Shown: piece by piece, positions 38,053 to 48,358 of the stretch
Position numbering within the stretch: position 1 is the stretch's first letter
How the letters are laid out: each line of letters opens with the position of its first letter
Origin: Runella sp.
GTDB lineage: Bacteria > Bacteroidota > Bacteroidia > Cytophagales > Spirosomataceae
Assembly: GCF_027484545.1 (NCBI RefSeq)
Contig: NZ_JAIXST010000212.1
Span: 1 to 64,000 of the forward strand
Direction: 5' to 3'
DNA: 64,000 bases
Program-made: the position numbers and the translations under genes
Notes under the pieces: generated by a model
Databases searched by the model: none
Seen by the model: only the letters and a program-made list of their open reading frames with translations
What the model was told of the DNA's origin: nothing

Positions 38053-39223
38053 TTTTTGACCACCACTTTTTGAGGATTGGAGAATAAAACCGCCATTGTT
38101 TCTCGTTTGTTTCGGCAATGTACCCGTCATATTCGAGGGTAAGCAGGATATTTTTGAACGATTCTTCGAGGCGATGCTTCACGGCCAAATCGTACAATTC
38201 CAACTCAGCTACGGATTGATATTCAGCGAGCTTTTTGAGTAGTTCGTGTACCAGTGCCAACTCGTTTCGATTAAAAACCTGACTTAAACGTCCACGGTAG
38301 TGTTCGAGGTAAATGCTTCCGTTGAGAACCAACTCATTGAAAGCTTGGTCAATAAAAGCCCTGTTTACTTCGCGAGCATCAATACGATGTAAATCACGGA
38401 TTTCTTTGATGGCCAGTTGAATATGAAACGGAATCAGCCATTCAATTTTCTCTTTCAATAAGTACGTTAAAACCTCGTTCGAAGCCTCAATTTGATAGTT
38501 TTCGAGTAACGTTTTGGCTAACTCTAACGCATCTTTTAACGATAACGGACGTAGTTTATAGGTCTGAATATCATTGACATCCGCAGTTGCGTTGAGCTTT
38601 TTGACTACAGAAAGTAAGCCAATGGAACCCGTATAAATGAACTTGATTTTTTGATTGTACTTGTCATTTTGGCGGATGGCGCGATTTTGCTTCAGGAAAT
38701 TTCGAGCAGCCTGTTCGCCTTGCTCGTCACGGATGTGTTCAATAGTAACCGGGAATTCATCAATCATCAACAGAATTTTGCGATTGTCTAAATCCGCTTT
38801 TTCGAGAAAGTCCTTGAATTTTTCGTAGTAATCCAGCTTTTCATCGGCTTTTTCATTGAAGTCTATTTTGACTCCACCCACTTCGACGTTGTCAATGCTG
38901 CTTAGAAAACTTTTGATTTTCTTACCTGCCTTTTCGATAGTTTTTAGAAAACGATTCTTGTTTTCGATGTCAAAGATGGCTTTGAGGAGTACTTTAAAAA
39001 AGGTTTGACTATCACTAACATCTTCTGTATCTACATAAACACAGTAGTATTCGTCGGCAGGATTGTCTTTGATGTAATGGATAATGGATGTTTTGCCCAC
39101 TCGCCTAGGAGCTGAAAGCAACAAGTTTTGTCCTTCTTCAAGGGCTTCGTAAATTTCATCCACAATGTCGTCCCGAAGAAAGAAATTATCACCTGTTGCA
39201 GTTTTACCAATGCTTAATTTCAT
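38045..39223 (-). CDS. archaeal-type AAA ATPase (PF01637-like)
   Basis: LLLSAPRRVGKTSIIHYI, ILLMIDEFPVTIEHI, IKFIYTGSIGL. Confidence 0.88.
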   Translation of the reverse strand: MKLSIGKTATGDNFFLRDDIVDEIYEALEEGQNLLLSAPRRVGKTSIIHYIKDNPADEYYCVYVDTEDVSDSQTFFKVLLKAIFDIENKNRFLKTIEKAGKKIKSFLSSIDNVEVGGVKIDFNEKADEKLDYYEKFKDFLEKADLDNRKILLMIDEFPVTIEHIRDEQGEQAARNFLKQNRAIRQNDKYNQKIKFIYTGSIGLLSVVKKLNATADVNDIQTYKLRPLSLKDALELAKTLLENYQIEASNEVLTYLLKEKIEWLIPFHIQLAIKEIRDLHRIDAREVNRAFIDQAFNELVLNGSIYLEHYRGRLSQVFNRNELALVHELLKKLAEYQSVAELELYDLAVKHRLEESFKNILLTLEYDGYIAETNEKQWRFYSPILKKWWSKNV

Positions 39224-39357
39224 AAGTAGAATCTTTTTGTAAAAGTAAGTTGCATTACTTTTATTGCAAAAATTTATTGCATTTTTTTTATTGCAAAGTC
39301 TTGTTGCAAATAAAAAAAGGAGCTTTTAAGGCTCCTTACAAATGACAATGCTACTTT

Positions 39358-39711
39358 TTAATGCGCGTGCGATTCTGCCGTTTTTTGGCAGCAACTTGGT
39401 AACTTATCATGAGCCGTTTGGCTGCATTGCAGATTGTCGGCGTCATAACCCGTATCGGTAATTACTTTCCGAATTTGAGTTTCGTCGGTTTTTTTAGGAT
39501 TGTATTTTACTGTTACTACCTTATCCTCCAGGTTTAATACGGCTTCGGTGATGCCTTTGCTGAGCGTCAGGTTTTTCTCGATGCGTTCTTTGCACATCTC
39601 ACAAACGGCCGAAGTTTTGATTTTGACCTCTTTGTCTTTGCTTGGTTTATTGGCAGTTGAACTAAATACCACTCCCAAAATCAAGGCGAATACGAATGTT
39701 AACTGTTTCAT
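39358..39711 (-). CDS. secreted heavy-metal-associated (HMA) domain protein
   Basis: IKTSAVCEMCKERIEKNLTLSKGI... Confidence 0.9.
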   Translation of the reverse strand: MKQLTFVFALILGVVFSSTANKPSKDKEVKIKTSAVCEMCKERIEKNLTLSKGITEAVLNLEDKVVTVKYNPKKTDETQIRKVITDTGYDADNLQCSQTAHDKLPSCCQKTAESHAH

Positions 39712-39801
39712 TGGTTTATAGCCCCCAACCCCGAAGGGGAGTTTTTTTGTTGTCCATGCCTTGGGGTTATAAGGGATGGTTTGTGAAAATTGATTTTTAC
39801 T

Positions 39802-42057
39802 TTAGTCTTTTACTTTTATTCTTATGCCGGCATAAATTACCCGCCCTACTACCGGGCCCCACGTTTGACCTGCGTCAAAATATTTACTGAACGGGTCTTC
39901 TGCGTGAATGATTGGATTCATTTGTTTAAAATTCGCTAAATTTTCTCCTCCTAAATATACCTCAAACTTTTTGAATGCTCTGGATACTTGTCCGTTTATG
40001 TTTATAAACGATTGAGAATACAAAATAGGCATAGGTTTGCGATCAACAGTTGCCTGTAAGGATTTCATGGGGTCATTTATTCTCGCTTTTCCGTTCCATT
40101 GGAAGGTTAAATCGGCTTTCCACTTATCATAAGGCAAGGTGTATCCAATGTTAAAAAGGATACGTTCTCTCGGAATCATCATTCGTTGCATCAAACGTAC
40201 ATCGTTGGCGGGCTGTCCCATGGTTTGCCACACATCAAACAAACGGTATGCCAATTTCACTTCAGTACGTTTTGATAACAACGTATTCAGTTCAACCTGA
40301 AAGCTATTTGAGTAGGATTTTCCCTTCAGATTGTAAAAATATAAATGCGACGCCAACGGAGTGGCGTGGTCAGTATCGGCAATAAGTTGGTTTTGAAAGT
40401 TGGTGCGGTAGTAATCCACCACCACATCCCAGTGTTTATCAAACCAGTGAAAAGTTTGGGTTAGACTGATGCCGTAGTTCCAGGAAACTTCGGGATTGAT
40501 TCTTCCTCCCCAAAAACGAACGGCTCGCCCGCTAACCAAATAGCCGTAGTTCTCAGCGAAAGCATTGGGAGTCCGCTGCCCTCGTCCCGCTGATATGCGT
40601 AGAGCCGTGTGTTCCAAAAGTTGCCAACGTGCGTGCAGGCGCGGCGTGACAAAGGCACCGAACAAATTATTATAATCAGCACGTAAGCCGGCTACGAGGG
40701 TAAACTTCTCCAAATGATTGAAGGTATATTCAAAAAACGCTCCCGGAACTGATTCGGTTCGAGTCATCAAACTATCCTTGTACGTTTCACGGTAATCATC
40801 CAACAGATAACTCAACCCCGTTTTAAACTGATGATTAGTATTGCTGATAATGGACTGGTAAATTAAATTTCCGTACAGCGTCCGTTGGCGACCGTCGTAA
40901 TTGGCAAATCCAAAATAGGAATCTGTATTATGCTGTGAGGCATTCAGAATCAATCCTAATCCTTTATAAGGTTGGTCTTGGTATAATTTTGCCGTTTTTG
41001 AAAACAACTCGATTCGGTTGGTTTGGTTACCAAACCCATAAAATTTGGCGGTTCCTCGGTGCTCAGAAGGGTAAAACCCGATTTGACCGCCAATCCGATT
41101 TTCGGCCAATGCTTTTACCCCAAATTGCACCATAATTTTGTCGCTTTTGTATTGCCAACGATTTATTCCGTTGAACTGTGTATAAAGCGGTAAGTCCATA
41201 AATCCATCACCGTTGTGGTCAATGCGGTTTTGCAAAGTACTGACGTGGGTTAGAAAACCCGTTGACCATTTTTCGGATAACTTACGATTGATATTTAAAT
41301 TGAGTTCTCCACGGCCTAAATGGTTGACATACGCATTGAAATACATTTTTTCGCGTGCATCGGGTTTCACTAATTCCACATTGATGGCACCCGTCAGGCT
41401 TTCGTAGCCATTGACTACCGAACCTGCACCTTTGGCTACGTCAATGGACTGAATCCATGTTCCGGGAATGTAATTCATCCCAAAAGTCGAAGCTAACCCG
41501 CGAATGGTGGGGACGTTCTCGACGTTGGTTTGGACGTATTGGCCACCTAATCCTAAAAATTGAATTTGCTTTGCACCCGTCACGGCATCACTGTAACTTA
41601 CTGAAACGGAAGCATTGGTTTCAAAACTTTCGGATAAATTGCAGCAAGCCGCTTTAGCCAATGCTTTGGTGGTAATGATTTCGGTTTGAATGGGATTCAG
41701 TCGATCGATTTGAGTGGATGTAGCTCGAACTATGACCTCGCCCAACTGTCCCTGAGGCTTCATCACGATTTCGAAATTGCTTTCGGAAGTTACCTTTATG
41801 GAGTCGGTTTTGAATCCAATATAGCTCAAAACCAATACATTAGATTTAGCCGAACGGGCAATGTTAAATTTTCCTACGGAATCTGTGATTGTAGCCAACG
41901 AGGTACCGCTCCAAAATACATTTACCCCCACTAAGGCCGATTTTTTCCCTGCTTCATTACGCTCATAAACGGTTCCTGTTACGCGTTGTGCGTTTAAGGT
42001 AGTGAGTAAAAAGCAATGAGTAATAAGTATAAAAAGGACAGCTATTTTTGTTTTCAT
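39802..42057 (-). CDS. TonB-dependent receptor with carboxypeptidase-regulatory-like N-terminus
   Basis: Plug and barrel motifs VNGYESLTGAINVEL, RISAGRGQRTPN. Confidence 0.92.
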   Translation of the reverse strand: MKTKIAVLFILITHCFLLTTLNAQRVTGTVYERNEAGKKSALVGVNVFWSGTSLATITDSVGKFNIARSAKSNVLVLSYIGFKTDSIKVTSESNFEIVMKPQGQLGEVIVRATSTQIDRLNPIQTEIITTKALAKAACCNLSESFETNASVSVSYSDAVTGAKQIQFLGLGGQYVQTNVENVPTIRGLASTFGMNYIPGTWIQSIDVAKGAGSVVNGYESLTGAINVELVKPDAREKMYFNAYVNHLGRGELNLNINRKLSEKWSTGFLTHVSTLQNRIDHNGDGFMDLPLYTQFNGINRWQYKSDKIMVQFGVKALAENRIGGQIGFYPSEHRGTAKFYGFGNQTNRIELFSKTAKLYQDQPYKGLGLILNASQHNTDSYFGFANYDGRQRTLYGNLIYQSIISNTNHQFKTGLSYLLDDYRETYKDSLMTRTESVPGAFFEYTFNHLEKFTLVAGLRADYNNLFGAFVTPRLHARWQLLEHTALRISAGRGQRTPNAFAENYGYLVSGRAVRFWGGRINPEVSWNYGISLTQTFHWFDKHWDVVVDYYRTNFQNQLIADTDHATPLASHLYFYNLKGKSYSNSFQVELNTLLSKRTEVKLAYRLFDVWQTMGQPANDVRLMQRMMIPRERILFNIGYTLPYDKWKADLTFQWNGKARINDPMKSLQATVDRKPMPILYSQSFININGQVSRAFKKFEVYLGGENLANFKQMNPIIHAEDPFSKYFDAGQTWGPVVGRVIYAGIRIKVKD

Positions 42058-42084
42058 TTCAACATTTTCTAAAATTAAAAATTT

Positions 42085-44316
42085 CTAATAATTAAGTGAG
42101 AAACCTGCGCCAAAGCCCATATCGCTGTCGTAATGGGTTGAAAACCCTACGTTTTTGTTAATAATGAAGCGAAGTCCGGCCATGTATTCTTTGTCGGTAT
42201 TCCACATTAAGTTCATTCGCAGGCGACTACTAATCGGAATGTCTTTTCGCTCTATCTGAAAGCGTAGATTGCCGTCAGTAAACACTTCGGCTTGAGCAAT
42301 GATAAGCATGGGCAACGTGTAATTCACCCCAAAACTAAGCACTGCTCGATTATCTTTGGTGTTGCTTTGCCCGAAAAGATTTGTTTCTTTTTGATCAAAA
42401 CCGAGCTTTCGGAAACGCCAATCAAAGCCCACAAACGGCATTAACCATTGCATTTTACCGATGTACCTTCCGATATGGGTCTCGGTTTCGTAACCGTGTT
42501 TATCATGGTAGCCCAAGCGCCACTCTGTACCTATACTCCAACTTGTATTTGAGTACATTGCTTCGCCATCATTGCCGTTTGTCTCAAAACCATTCTCTGC
42601 CATCAAATGAAATGTTCGGTCATCGGCAAATAATTTGCGCTTGGCCAGCTTAGGATGGGGAATTTCAGGGTTCTTTGGACTGTTTTCGTAACTAAAAATT
42701 CGCCCCATTCCTGCCATCATATGGTATAAAATATGACAATGAAAAAACCAATCACCGCTCTCGGTAGCAGCAAATTCTAAGGTGTCAGTTTCCATTGGCA
42801 TGATATCAATGACATTTTTTAAAGGAGCATAATCACCTTGTCCGTTGAGTACCCTAAAATCGTGGCCGTGTAAGTGCATAGGGTGACGCATCATTGAACC
42901 ATTGTAAAGTATCATCCGCACGGTTTCCCCTTTTTTTATTAGAATGCGTTCGCTTTCCGAAACCACTTTATTATTTAAACTCCACACGTAACGATTCATG
43001 TTTCCTGACAATTCAAAACGCAGTTGTTTAACCGGAGCATTCTTTGATAAATTGGTTTTTGTGGGCGATTTCAACATAGCATAGTTCAACGTAACAGTTG
43101 TTTGTGATTGCCCCATTGCATGCTTATCAGTTGCCGTGTCGGAGGAAGGAGAACCTGTAATTTCGGGATACATGACCATGTTCATGTCCATTTGATTTAA
43201 GCTCATACTCATTCCCATATCGTCCAAATCACCATTCATCTTCATCATCCCATTCATCATTTTCATGCCCTCAAAATAGGTGAGTTTTGGTAACGGGTTG
43301 GCTTTTAATTTATTACCGGTCCCCAAAAACAAGGAGGCGGATTTTGTTCGATCCTCAGACGTAGCTAAAAACTCATAGGAAGTGTTTTTGTCAGGAATGG
43401 TAACAATGACATCGTAGGTTTCTGAAACAGCGATAATTAATCTATCTACCTCAACGGGTTCTACATCATTACCGTCGTTGGCCACAACCGTTATTTTACC
43501 ACCTGCATACGTAAGCCAGAAATAAGTGGATGCTCCACCGTTTGAAATTCTTAATCGGATTTTATCACCGGCTTTAAATTGTGTAAGTTGACTTTCATTC
43601 CTGCCATTGATGAGAAATTTGCTGTAATAAACATCGCTCACGTCCATGGCATTCATTCGCATCCACTCATTGACAATTTTAGTCTTAAAATAGCCTTTCT
43701 TCAGGGCTTCGGTGTAGCTTTGTGTACTGCCTTTTTGAATCGCAAACCAATCAGTAGCATTGTGTAACATACGGTGCACGTTTTCGGGCTTCATATCTGT
43801 CCACTCACTCAATATAATGGGCAGTGTGGGGAGATCGGATTCGTCTTTTCTGTTCAGAATCATGGAGCCATACATACCGATTTGCTCCTGTAAACTCGAA
43901 TGACTATGGTACCAATGGGTGCCGTGCTGACTTATAAGAAACTTATACAAATGCGTTGTATGTGGTTTGATTGGCATCTGTGTCAGGTTAGGCACACCAT
44001 CATATTGATTGGGTAAAAACAAACCGTGCCAATGCAAAGACGTTTCTTCGTTCAGTTCGTTATGAACGTAAATCTCTGCCGTGTCGTCTTCGGTAAAAGT
44101 CAGGGTGGGCATAGGTATTTGCCCATTTACGGCAATGGCTCTTTTGGGTTTGTTACCAAATAGTACGGTAGTGTCTCGAATATATAAATCGTAATGAACT
44201 ACTTTGGGTTTACTTGTACCACCTTTTTGAGGTACGGGCATGGAATACTGCTTCTGTTGGGCAAAAACAGGAATCAAAATAACTAAAAAAATAAAAATGT
44301 TTGCTAAAAATCTCAT
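42085..44316 (-). CDS. CopA-like multicopper oxidase with C-terminal CopB-like barrel-type segment
   Basis: LHWHGLFLPNQYDGVP, HGTHWYHSHSSLQEQ, MRHPMHLHGHDFRV, WFFHCHILYHMMAGMGRIF; C-terminal ~170 aa of alternating beta strands. Confidence 0.9.
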   Translation of the reverse strand: MRFLANIFIFLVILIPVFAQQKQYSMPVPQKGGTSKPKVVHYDLYIRDTTVLFGNKPKRAIAVNGQIPMPTLTFTEDDTAEIYVHNELNEETSLHWHGLFLPNQYDGVPNLTQMPIKPHTTHLYKFLISQHGTHWYHSHSSLQEQIGMYGSMILNRKDESDLPTLPIILSEWTDMKPENVHRMLHNATDWFAIQKGSTQSYTEALKKGYFKTKIVNEWMRMNAMDVSDVYYSKFLINGRNESQLTQFKAGDKIRLRISNGGASTYFWLTYAGGKITVVANDGNDVEPVEVDRLIIAVSETYDVIVTIPDKNTSYEFLATSEDRTKSASLFLGTGNKLKANPLPKLTYFEGMKMMNGMMKMNGDLDDMGMSMSLNQMDMNMVMYPEITGSPSSDTATDKHAMGQSQTTVTLNYAMLKSPTKTNLSKNAPVKQLRFELSGNMNRYVWSLNNKVVSESERILIKKGETVRMILYNGSMMRHPMHLHGHDFRVLNGQGDYAPLKNVIDIMPMETDTLEFAATESGDWFFHCHILYHMMAGMGRIFSYENSPKNPEIPHPKLAKRKLFADDRTFHLMAENGFETNGNDGEAMYSNTSWSIGTEWRLGYHDKHGYETETHIGRYIGKMQWLMPFVGFDWRFRKLGFDQKETNLFGQSNTKDNRAVLSFGVNYTLPMLIIAQAEVFTDGNLRFQIERKDIPISSRLRMNLMWNTDKEYMAGLRFIINKNVGFSTHYDSDMGFGAGFSLNY

Positions 44317-44326
44317 TATCAATAGT

Positions 44327-44881
44327 TTACATGCTTTCAAATGTAAACGCTACACTTAGATATACCCAGCTCATTTTGATTTCACCTTTGTTTGATTTAA
44401 TTGGAAGGACTTCGTACGTTAGTGTCTCCACTAATTCTTTATTTGTTGCGGGCTTTACAGTCAGTCGAATTATGTCATCTTCCTGCTTATAATCGTCAGC
44501 TAAGTGCATGTCCCATGTTTTGCTTAATATCAATGTCCATTCTTTTTCATTTGGAATCGTAAAAAAGCCGTACCTCCCTTTCGAGATATGTTTGCCTTGA
44601 ATCATCACATCTTTTGAAAATTCAATCCAAGTGGCTTTGTGCGCCCCCGTTGCCCACACCTGATTGTAGGCAACCAAACCATTCCAAATAGTACGACCCC
44701 TGACGCTCGGCGAGCCGTAATCAATATGAACGTGATTGTCACCCACCATCGCCATTGCTGACAAACGTGGGCTTTTAGGCTTAGCAGCAGTTTTAGTAGT
44801 GTCCGCTTTTAGATGCTCGTGTTGGGCAAACAAACCGTTTGTTAAAAAAAGAGAAATACTGAAAATGATTAAAAGTTTCAT
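44327..44881 (-). CDS. DUF2911-family protein
   Basis: VHIDYGSPSVRGRTIWNGLVAYNQVWATGAHKATWIEFSKDV. Confidence 0.9.
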   Translation of the reverse strand: MKLLIIFSISLFLTNGLFAQHEHLKADTTKTAAKPKSPRLSAMAMVGDNHVHIDYGSPSVRGRTIWNGLVAYNQVWATGAHKATWIEFSKDVMIQGKHISKGRYGFFTIPNEKEWTLILSKTWDMHLADDYKQEDDIIRLTVKPATNKELVETLTYEVLPIKSNKGEIKMSWVYLSVAFTFESM

Positions 44882-44901
44882 AATAAATTTGAGTTGTAAG
44901 T

Positions 44902-45972
44902 TCAAAATTTCAAAACAATTCCGTTGGGTTTTGCCCCTACTTTAATGTCTTTGATTTTTGTATGTTTCATTGCATCAATGACAGATACTGAAGCGGCATC
45001 CTGATTGGTTACATAAGCAGTTGAACCTTTAAATGCAATAGCGTGGGCTCCGGCGGCAGTTATCAACGTGCCACCATGCGCAAATTTTCCGTTAGAGTCT
45101 TGCTTCCACCAATGTACTTTTCCTACTATTGGGTCGGTTATCCAAAGTTCTTTCAATTCAGCATTGTAGGCCGCATATCCCGGCATAAAACCCAACTCAA
45201 CGGTTTCTACTACTTTCAACGTCTTTACGTCAATGATTGAAACAGTTTGTCCATCTTCGTTGTCCACGTACATCCGATTATCGGCACCCATCCACGCACC
45301 TACGGGATTTTTGCCCACCGAAATCGTAGCCGTAACAGCTTTAGTAGTGGGATGAATGGCAGAAACGGTGTTTTCTTCGCCGTTGGCAACAAAAGCAATG
45401 GAGCCATCTGCCGAAAATGTTATCTCAGCAGGTTCTTTACCTACCTTAATGGTATTTTTAAGGGCGTATGTGGTGGCATCATAGACTAAAATTTTACCAT
45501 CATGATCCATTTGTGAAGTCCAAATCTCTTTACCATCGGGGGTATAAATGGCGTTGTGGTTCATCTTCGGGAGTTCAATCAGCTTGATATTTTGTCCTTT
45601 CACCGCATCCACAATCAGCACTTTTGCTGTGCTTTTATGAGTAGGATCGGCGCCGTGTCCGCCGCTCAGGTTGATACCGGGGTCGGCAATAGCGATTTGG
45701 TTTTGAGCAGGATTTAAGTAAATGTGGTGCGGATAGGCCAAAAATATCCCTGAACCATGTGCCATGCCCGTCATTCCATCTGTAAGCTGCACCAAATCCG
45801 TTACCTCATTGGTATTGAGATTGATGATGGACAGGGTACTGCTTTCCCCATTTACTACATAAGCTGCCGGGTAATCAATATTCAGTTTGGGCGTTGCCGA
45901 ACCCATATCCATGCAGGCGGAGACGATAAAACTACTTATCCACACTACGAGAATTTTGATAAATCTTTTCAT
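44902..45972 (-). CDS. YncE-like beta-propeller lipoprotein
   Basis: YVVNGESSTLSIINLNTNEV, repeats VANGEENTVSAIHPTTKAV; lipobox IVSACMD. Confidence 0.88.
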   Translation of the reverse strand: MKRFIKILVVWISSFIVSACMDMGSATPKLNIDYPAAYVVNGESSTLSIINLNTNEVTDLVQLTDGMTGMAHGSGIFLAYPHHIYLNPAQNQIAIADPGINLSGGHGADPTHKSTAKVLIVDAVKGQNIKLIELPKMNHNAIYTPDGKEIWTSQMDHDGKILVYDATTYALKNTIKVGKEPAEITFSADGSIAFVANGEENTVSAIHPTTKAVTATISVGKNPVGAWMGADNRMYVDNEDGQTVSIIDVKTLKVVETVELGFMPGYAAYNAELKELWITDPIVGKVHWWKQDSNGKFAHGGTLITAAGAHAIAFKGSTAYVTNQDAASVSVIDAMKHTKIKDIKVGAKPNGIVLKF

Positions 45973-45979
45973 AGGAATA

Positions 45980-46522
45980 TTAGTTTAAAGTTTCGGTTAC
46001 TTTTCCGCAAGTCAGCATCATTTTACCGTAGTATGGGTTTTTGATGGCCGAATTATCACTCAACCAGTACGCTTTTTTCATAGGGCAATACTGCTGATAC
46101 ACCGGCTTGTCGTTAATTTTCAGTGCCTTCAAAACTGCAAAAAGATTGTTAGATAAATCGTTGAAACGGGCGCGTTGTTGCTCGGTGTCTTGAGTTTTGG
46201 CAATGAACTCGGCATCCAATTTAATCTTGGGGGCCAATGGCATATACAAATCGTGTTGCTCTTTGGTCATATTGGCGACATCAATTTTGGTAAATTCCTG
46301 CAAAAAATCGTTGGCTTTTTGTTGCGCTGTTTTGCCGTCGGTAGCTACCAAAGCGTCTTTTATACCATAATAATGAACCAACAAGGAATTGATTTGAACT
46401 TTAATGTCGGTAATTATCCCTGCCTTAGCAGCATTGTTACTTAAGGCTACATTTGCACGAGAATGACTGATAATAAATGCTGAATGAAAAATAAGCATGG
46501 CAAAAATGAATGTCTTTTTCAT
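45980..46522 (-). CDS. DUF3347-type periplasmic protein
   Basis: VHYYGIKDALVATDGKTAQQKANDFL...YQQYCPMKKAYWLSDNSAIKNPYYGKMMLTCG. Confidence 0.85.
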   Translation of the reverse strand: MKKTFIFAMLIFHSAFIISHSRANVALSNNAAKAGIITDIKVQINSLLVHYYGIKDALVATDGKTAQQKANDFLQEFTKIDVANMTKEQHDLYMPLAPKIKLDAEFIAKTQDTEQQRARFNDLSNNLFAVLKALKINDKPVYQQYCPMKKAYWLSDNSAIKNPYYGKMMLTCGKVTETLN

Positions 46523-46675
46523 GTTTTTTTGTTTAATTTAAAATTAACCCTACAATTTCTATGATGTCCATCTTTGGCTTCATAGGTATTATTTTATTGT
46601 ACCATACAAAGGTATGTGGAGACGGCCTGTAGAACTTTACACATTTATCGCAATGTTTTACATCATTTTGGATTC

Positions 46676-47245
46676 TCAAACCTGGTCTAAGGAAAGGCGA
46701 TTTTTCGCCGCTGCCTGTTTGAATTGACTGGGTGTCAGACCTGTTACTTTTTTAAATTGATTAGACAAATGCCCTACACTGCTGTACTGTAGCTCATCGG
46801 CAATTTGGCTCAGACTTTGCTCGTCGTACATCAATAACTCTTTGACCCGCTCAATTTTTTGACGAATGATGTATTGCTCAATGGTACTGCCTTCGTGAGT
46901 AGAAAACAACGTGCTTAACCCGCTATAATCACGGCTCAATTTTTCAGATAAATAATCGGAAAAATTGCTTTTGAAATGCTCATGTTGCGGGTTGTGAATC
47001 AATTCAATGACCACATTTTTGATTTTCTCTACGATGCGACTTTGTTTGTCGTCCAGCAATTCAAAACCGTGTCGGTTCAGTAATTCAGCAAGAGTTTCTA
47101 ATTGAGAAGAACTTAAATTTTCGGCGGTTTGAATCTCTCCCAGTTCGGTACTCATCACGTGGGCACCTACTTGTCTAAATGAGTCCTCAACCACCATCTT
47201 GCAGCGGTCGCAGACCATGTTTTTGATATGGAATAGTATAGACAT
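46676..47245 (-). CDS. HMA-domain-linked AraC-family transcriptional regulator
   Basis: N-terminal HIKNMVCDRCKMVVED (CxxC), C-terminal LSQIADELQYSSVGHLSNQFKKVTGLTPSQFKQ. Confidence 0.88.
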   Translation of the reverse strand: MSILFHIKNMVCDRCKMVVEDSFRQVGAHVMSTELGEIQTAENLSSSQLETLAELLNRHGFELLDDKQSRIVEKIKNVVIELIHNPQHEHFKSNFSDYLSEKLSRDYSGLSTLFSTHEGSTIEQYIIRQKIERVKELLMYDEQSLSQIADELQYSSVGHLSNQFKKVTGLTPSQFKQAAAKNRLSLDQV

Positions 47246-47323
47246 TGTTCAATCAGTTAGATTAGACATAAACACCAATTGCCCGTAAGCCGACTGCCTA
47301 CGAGAAGAAACAAATGGATTACT

Positions 47324-47770
47324 CTAAATCAAAAAAGATTGAACAAAAGAAAGCAGACTTCGCCCGTGAAACAGCGAAGAAAAGGAAGATAAATGGGCAG
47401 AAGAGTCCGTACCGGAGGAAAAAAGCGAAATAATTGCTTTGAATACGGCTATGAATGCTCCAATGACTGCATCACTGGCTACTTTAAGGATTTTGGCCAC
47501 CCATTGTGCCAACGAAGACGAAACATCTACGTTTTCGTAGCTTTGGTCATCGTCACAACACGCTTGTTTTTGGAGTGAAGTCTTATATGAAATAGGAGAC
47601 TTTGAATGCTCTTGCTGACAACCCTTAGCACCTTCTTTTTGTAAAGCTGCCAAGTGCAATGACTTGCCCCGCATCATGCAGTGATGCTCAATCACACCAA
47701 ACCCCGTACTCGCCGTCAGTATGAGCAGAGCCAAGAGAATAGTGAAGTAATTGCGGAGTGTCGTTTTCAT
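47324..47770 (-). CDS. HYC_CC_PP-like small metal-linked protein
   Basis: VIEHHCMMRGKS ... KQACCDDD. Confidence 0.7.
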   Translation of the reverse strand: MKTTLRNYFTILLALLILTASTGFGVIEHHCMMRGKSLHLAALQKEGAKGCQQEHSKSPISYKTSLQKQACCDDDQSYENVDVSSSLAQWVAKILKVASDAVIGAFIAVFKAIISLFSSGTDSSAHLSSFSSLFHGRSLLSFVQSFLI

Positions 47771-47861
47771 TCGTTTACTTTTGCCGAGGAGAAAAAGTAG
47801 GTAAAGATAAAAAGATATTCAATTTGTCAACACCAACGGGGTAGATTTTGTTTCACAAAAT

Positions 47862-47896
47862 AAAAAGGTGACCAATAACATATCAGTCACCTTTTC
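47862..47896 (-). terminator. terminator-like hairpin AAAAGGTGAC...GTCACCTTTT
   Basis: Perfect inverted repeat between convergent/adjacent genes. Confidence 0.7.
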
Positions 47897-47932
47897 AAAA
47901 AAAGCGGTGCTTCCATACCGCTTTTCCAAATC

Positions 47933-48277
47933 TTATTTTACTTTTTCGACTACTGCCTTGAAAGCCTCAGGATGATTCATCGCGAGGTCAGCAAGAACTT
48001 TACGGTTCAGTTCTACCCCTGCGGCGTGAACTTTACCCATCAATGCAGAATAAGATAATCCCTCTTGACGAGCAGCAGCGTTGATACGCTGAATCCACAA
48101 CGCGCGGAAATTTCTTTTCTTTTGTTTACGACCTGTATAAGCATAGGCAAGCCCTTTTTCAACGGCGTTTTTAGCTACGGTCCAAACGTTTTTACGACGG
48201 CCATAGTAACCTTTGGCCAGTTTTAAGATTTTTTTGCGGCGAGCTCTCGACGCGACGTGATTTACCGAACGTGGCAT
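47933..48277 (-). CDS. rplT: 50S ribosomal protein L20
   Basis: [30 protein letters not shown]. Confidence 0.98.
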   Translation of the reverse strand: MPRSVNHVASRARRKKILKLAKGYYGRRKNVWTVAKNAVEKGLAYAYTGRKQKKRNFRALWIQRINAAARQEGLSYSALMGKVHAAGVELNRKVLADLAMNHPEAFKAVVEKVK

Positions 48278-48358
48278 AATTTTGTTAGTTTTTTGACGGT
48301 TGGTGGCTTACTTTAGAAACACTTTATGGACCAACAATCGGGTGAAACAATAAACCGG

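Noticed and set aside
39239-39300. TTGCA/TTATTGCA repeats upstream of the AAA operon (TTGCATTACTTTTATTGCAAAAATTTATTGCATTTTTTTTATTGCAAAG)
   Set aside because: Looks like possible operator-like repeats in an AT-rich promoter region, but too short and AT-rich to separate from chance without comparative data.
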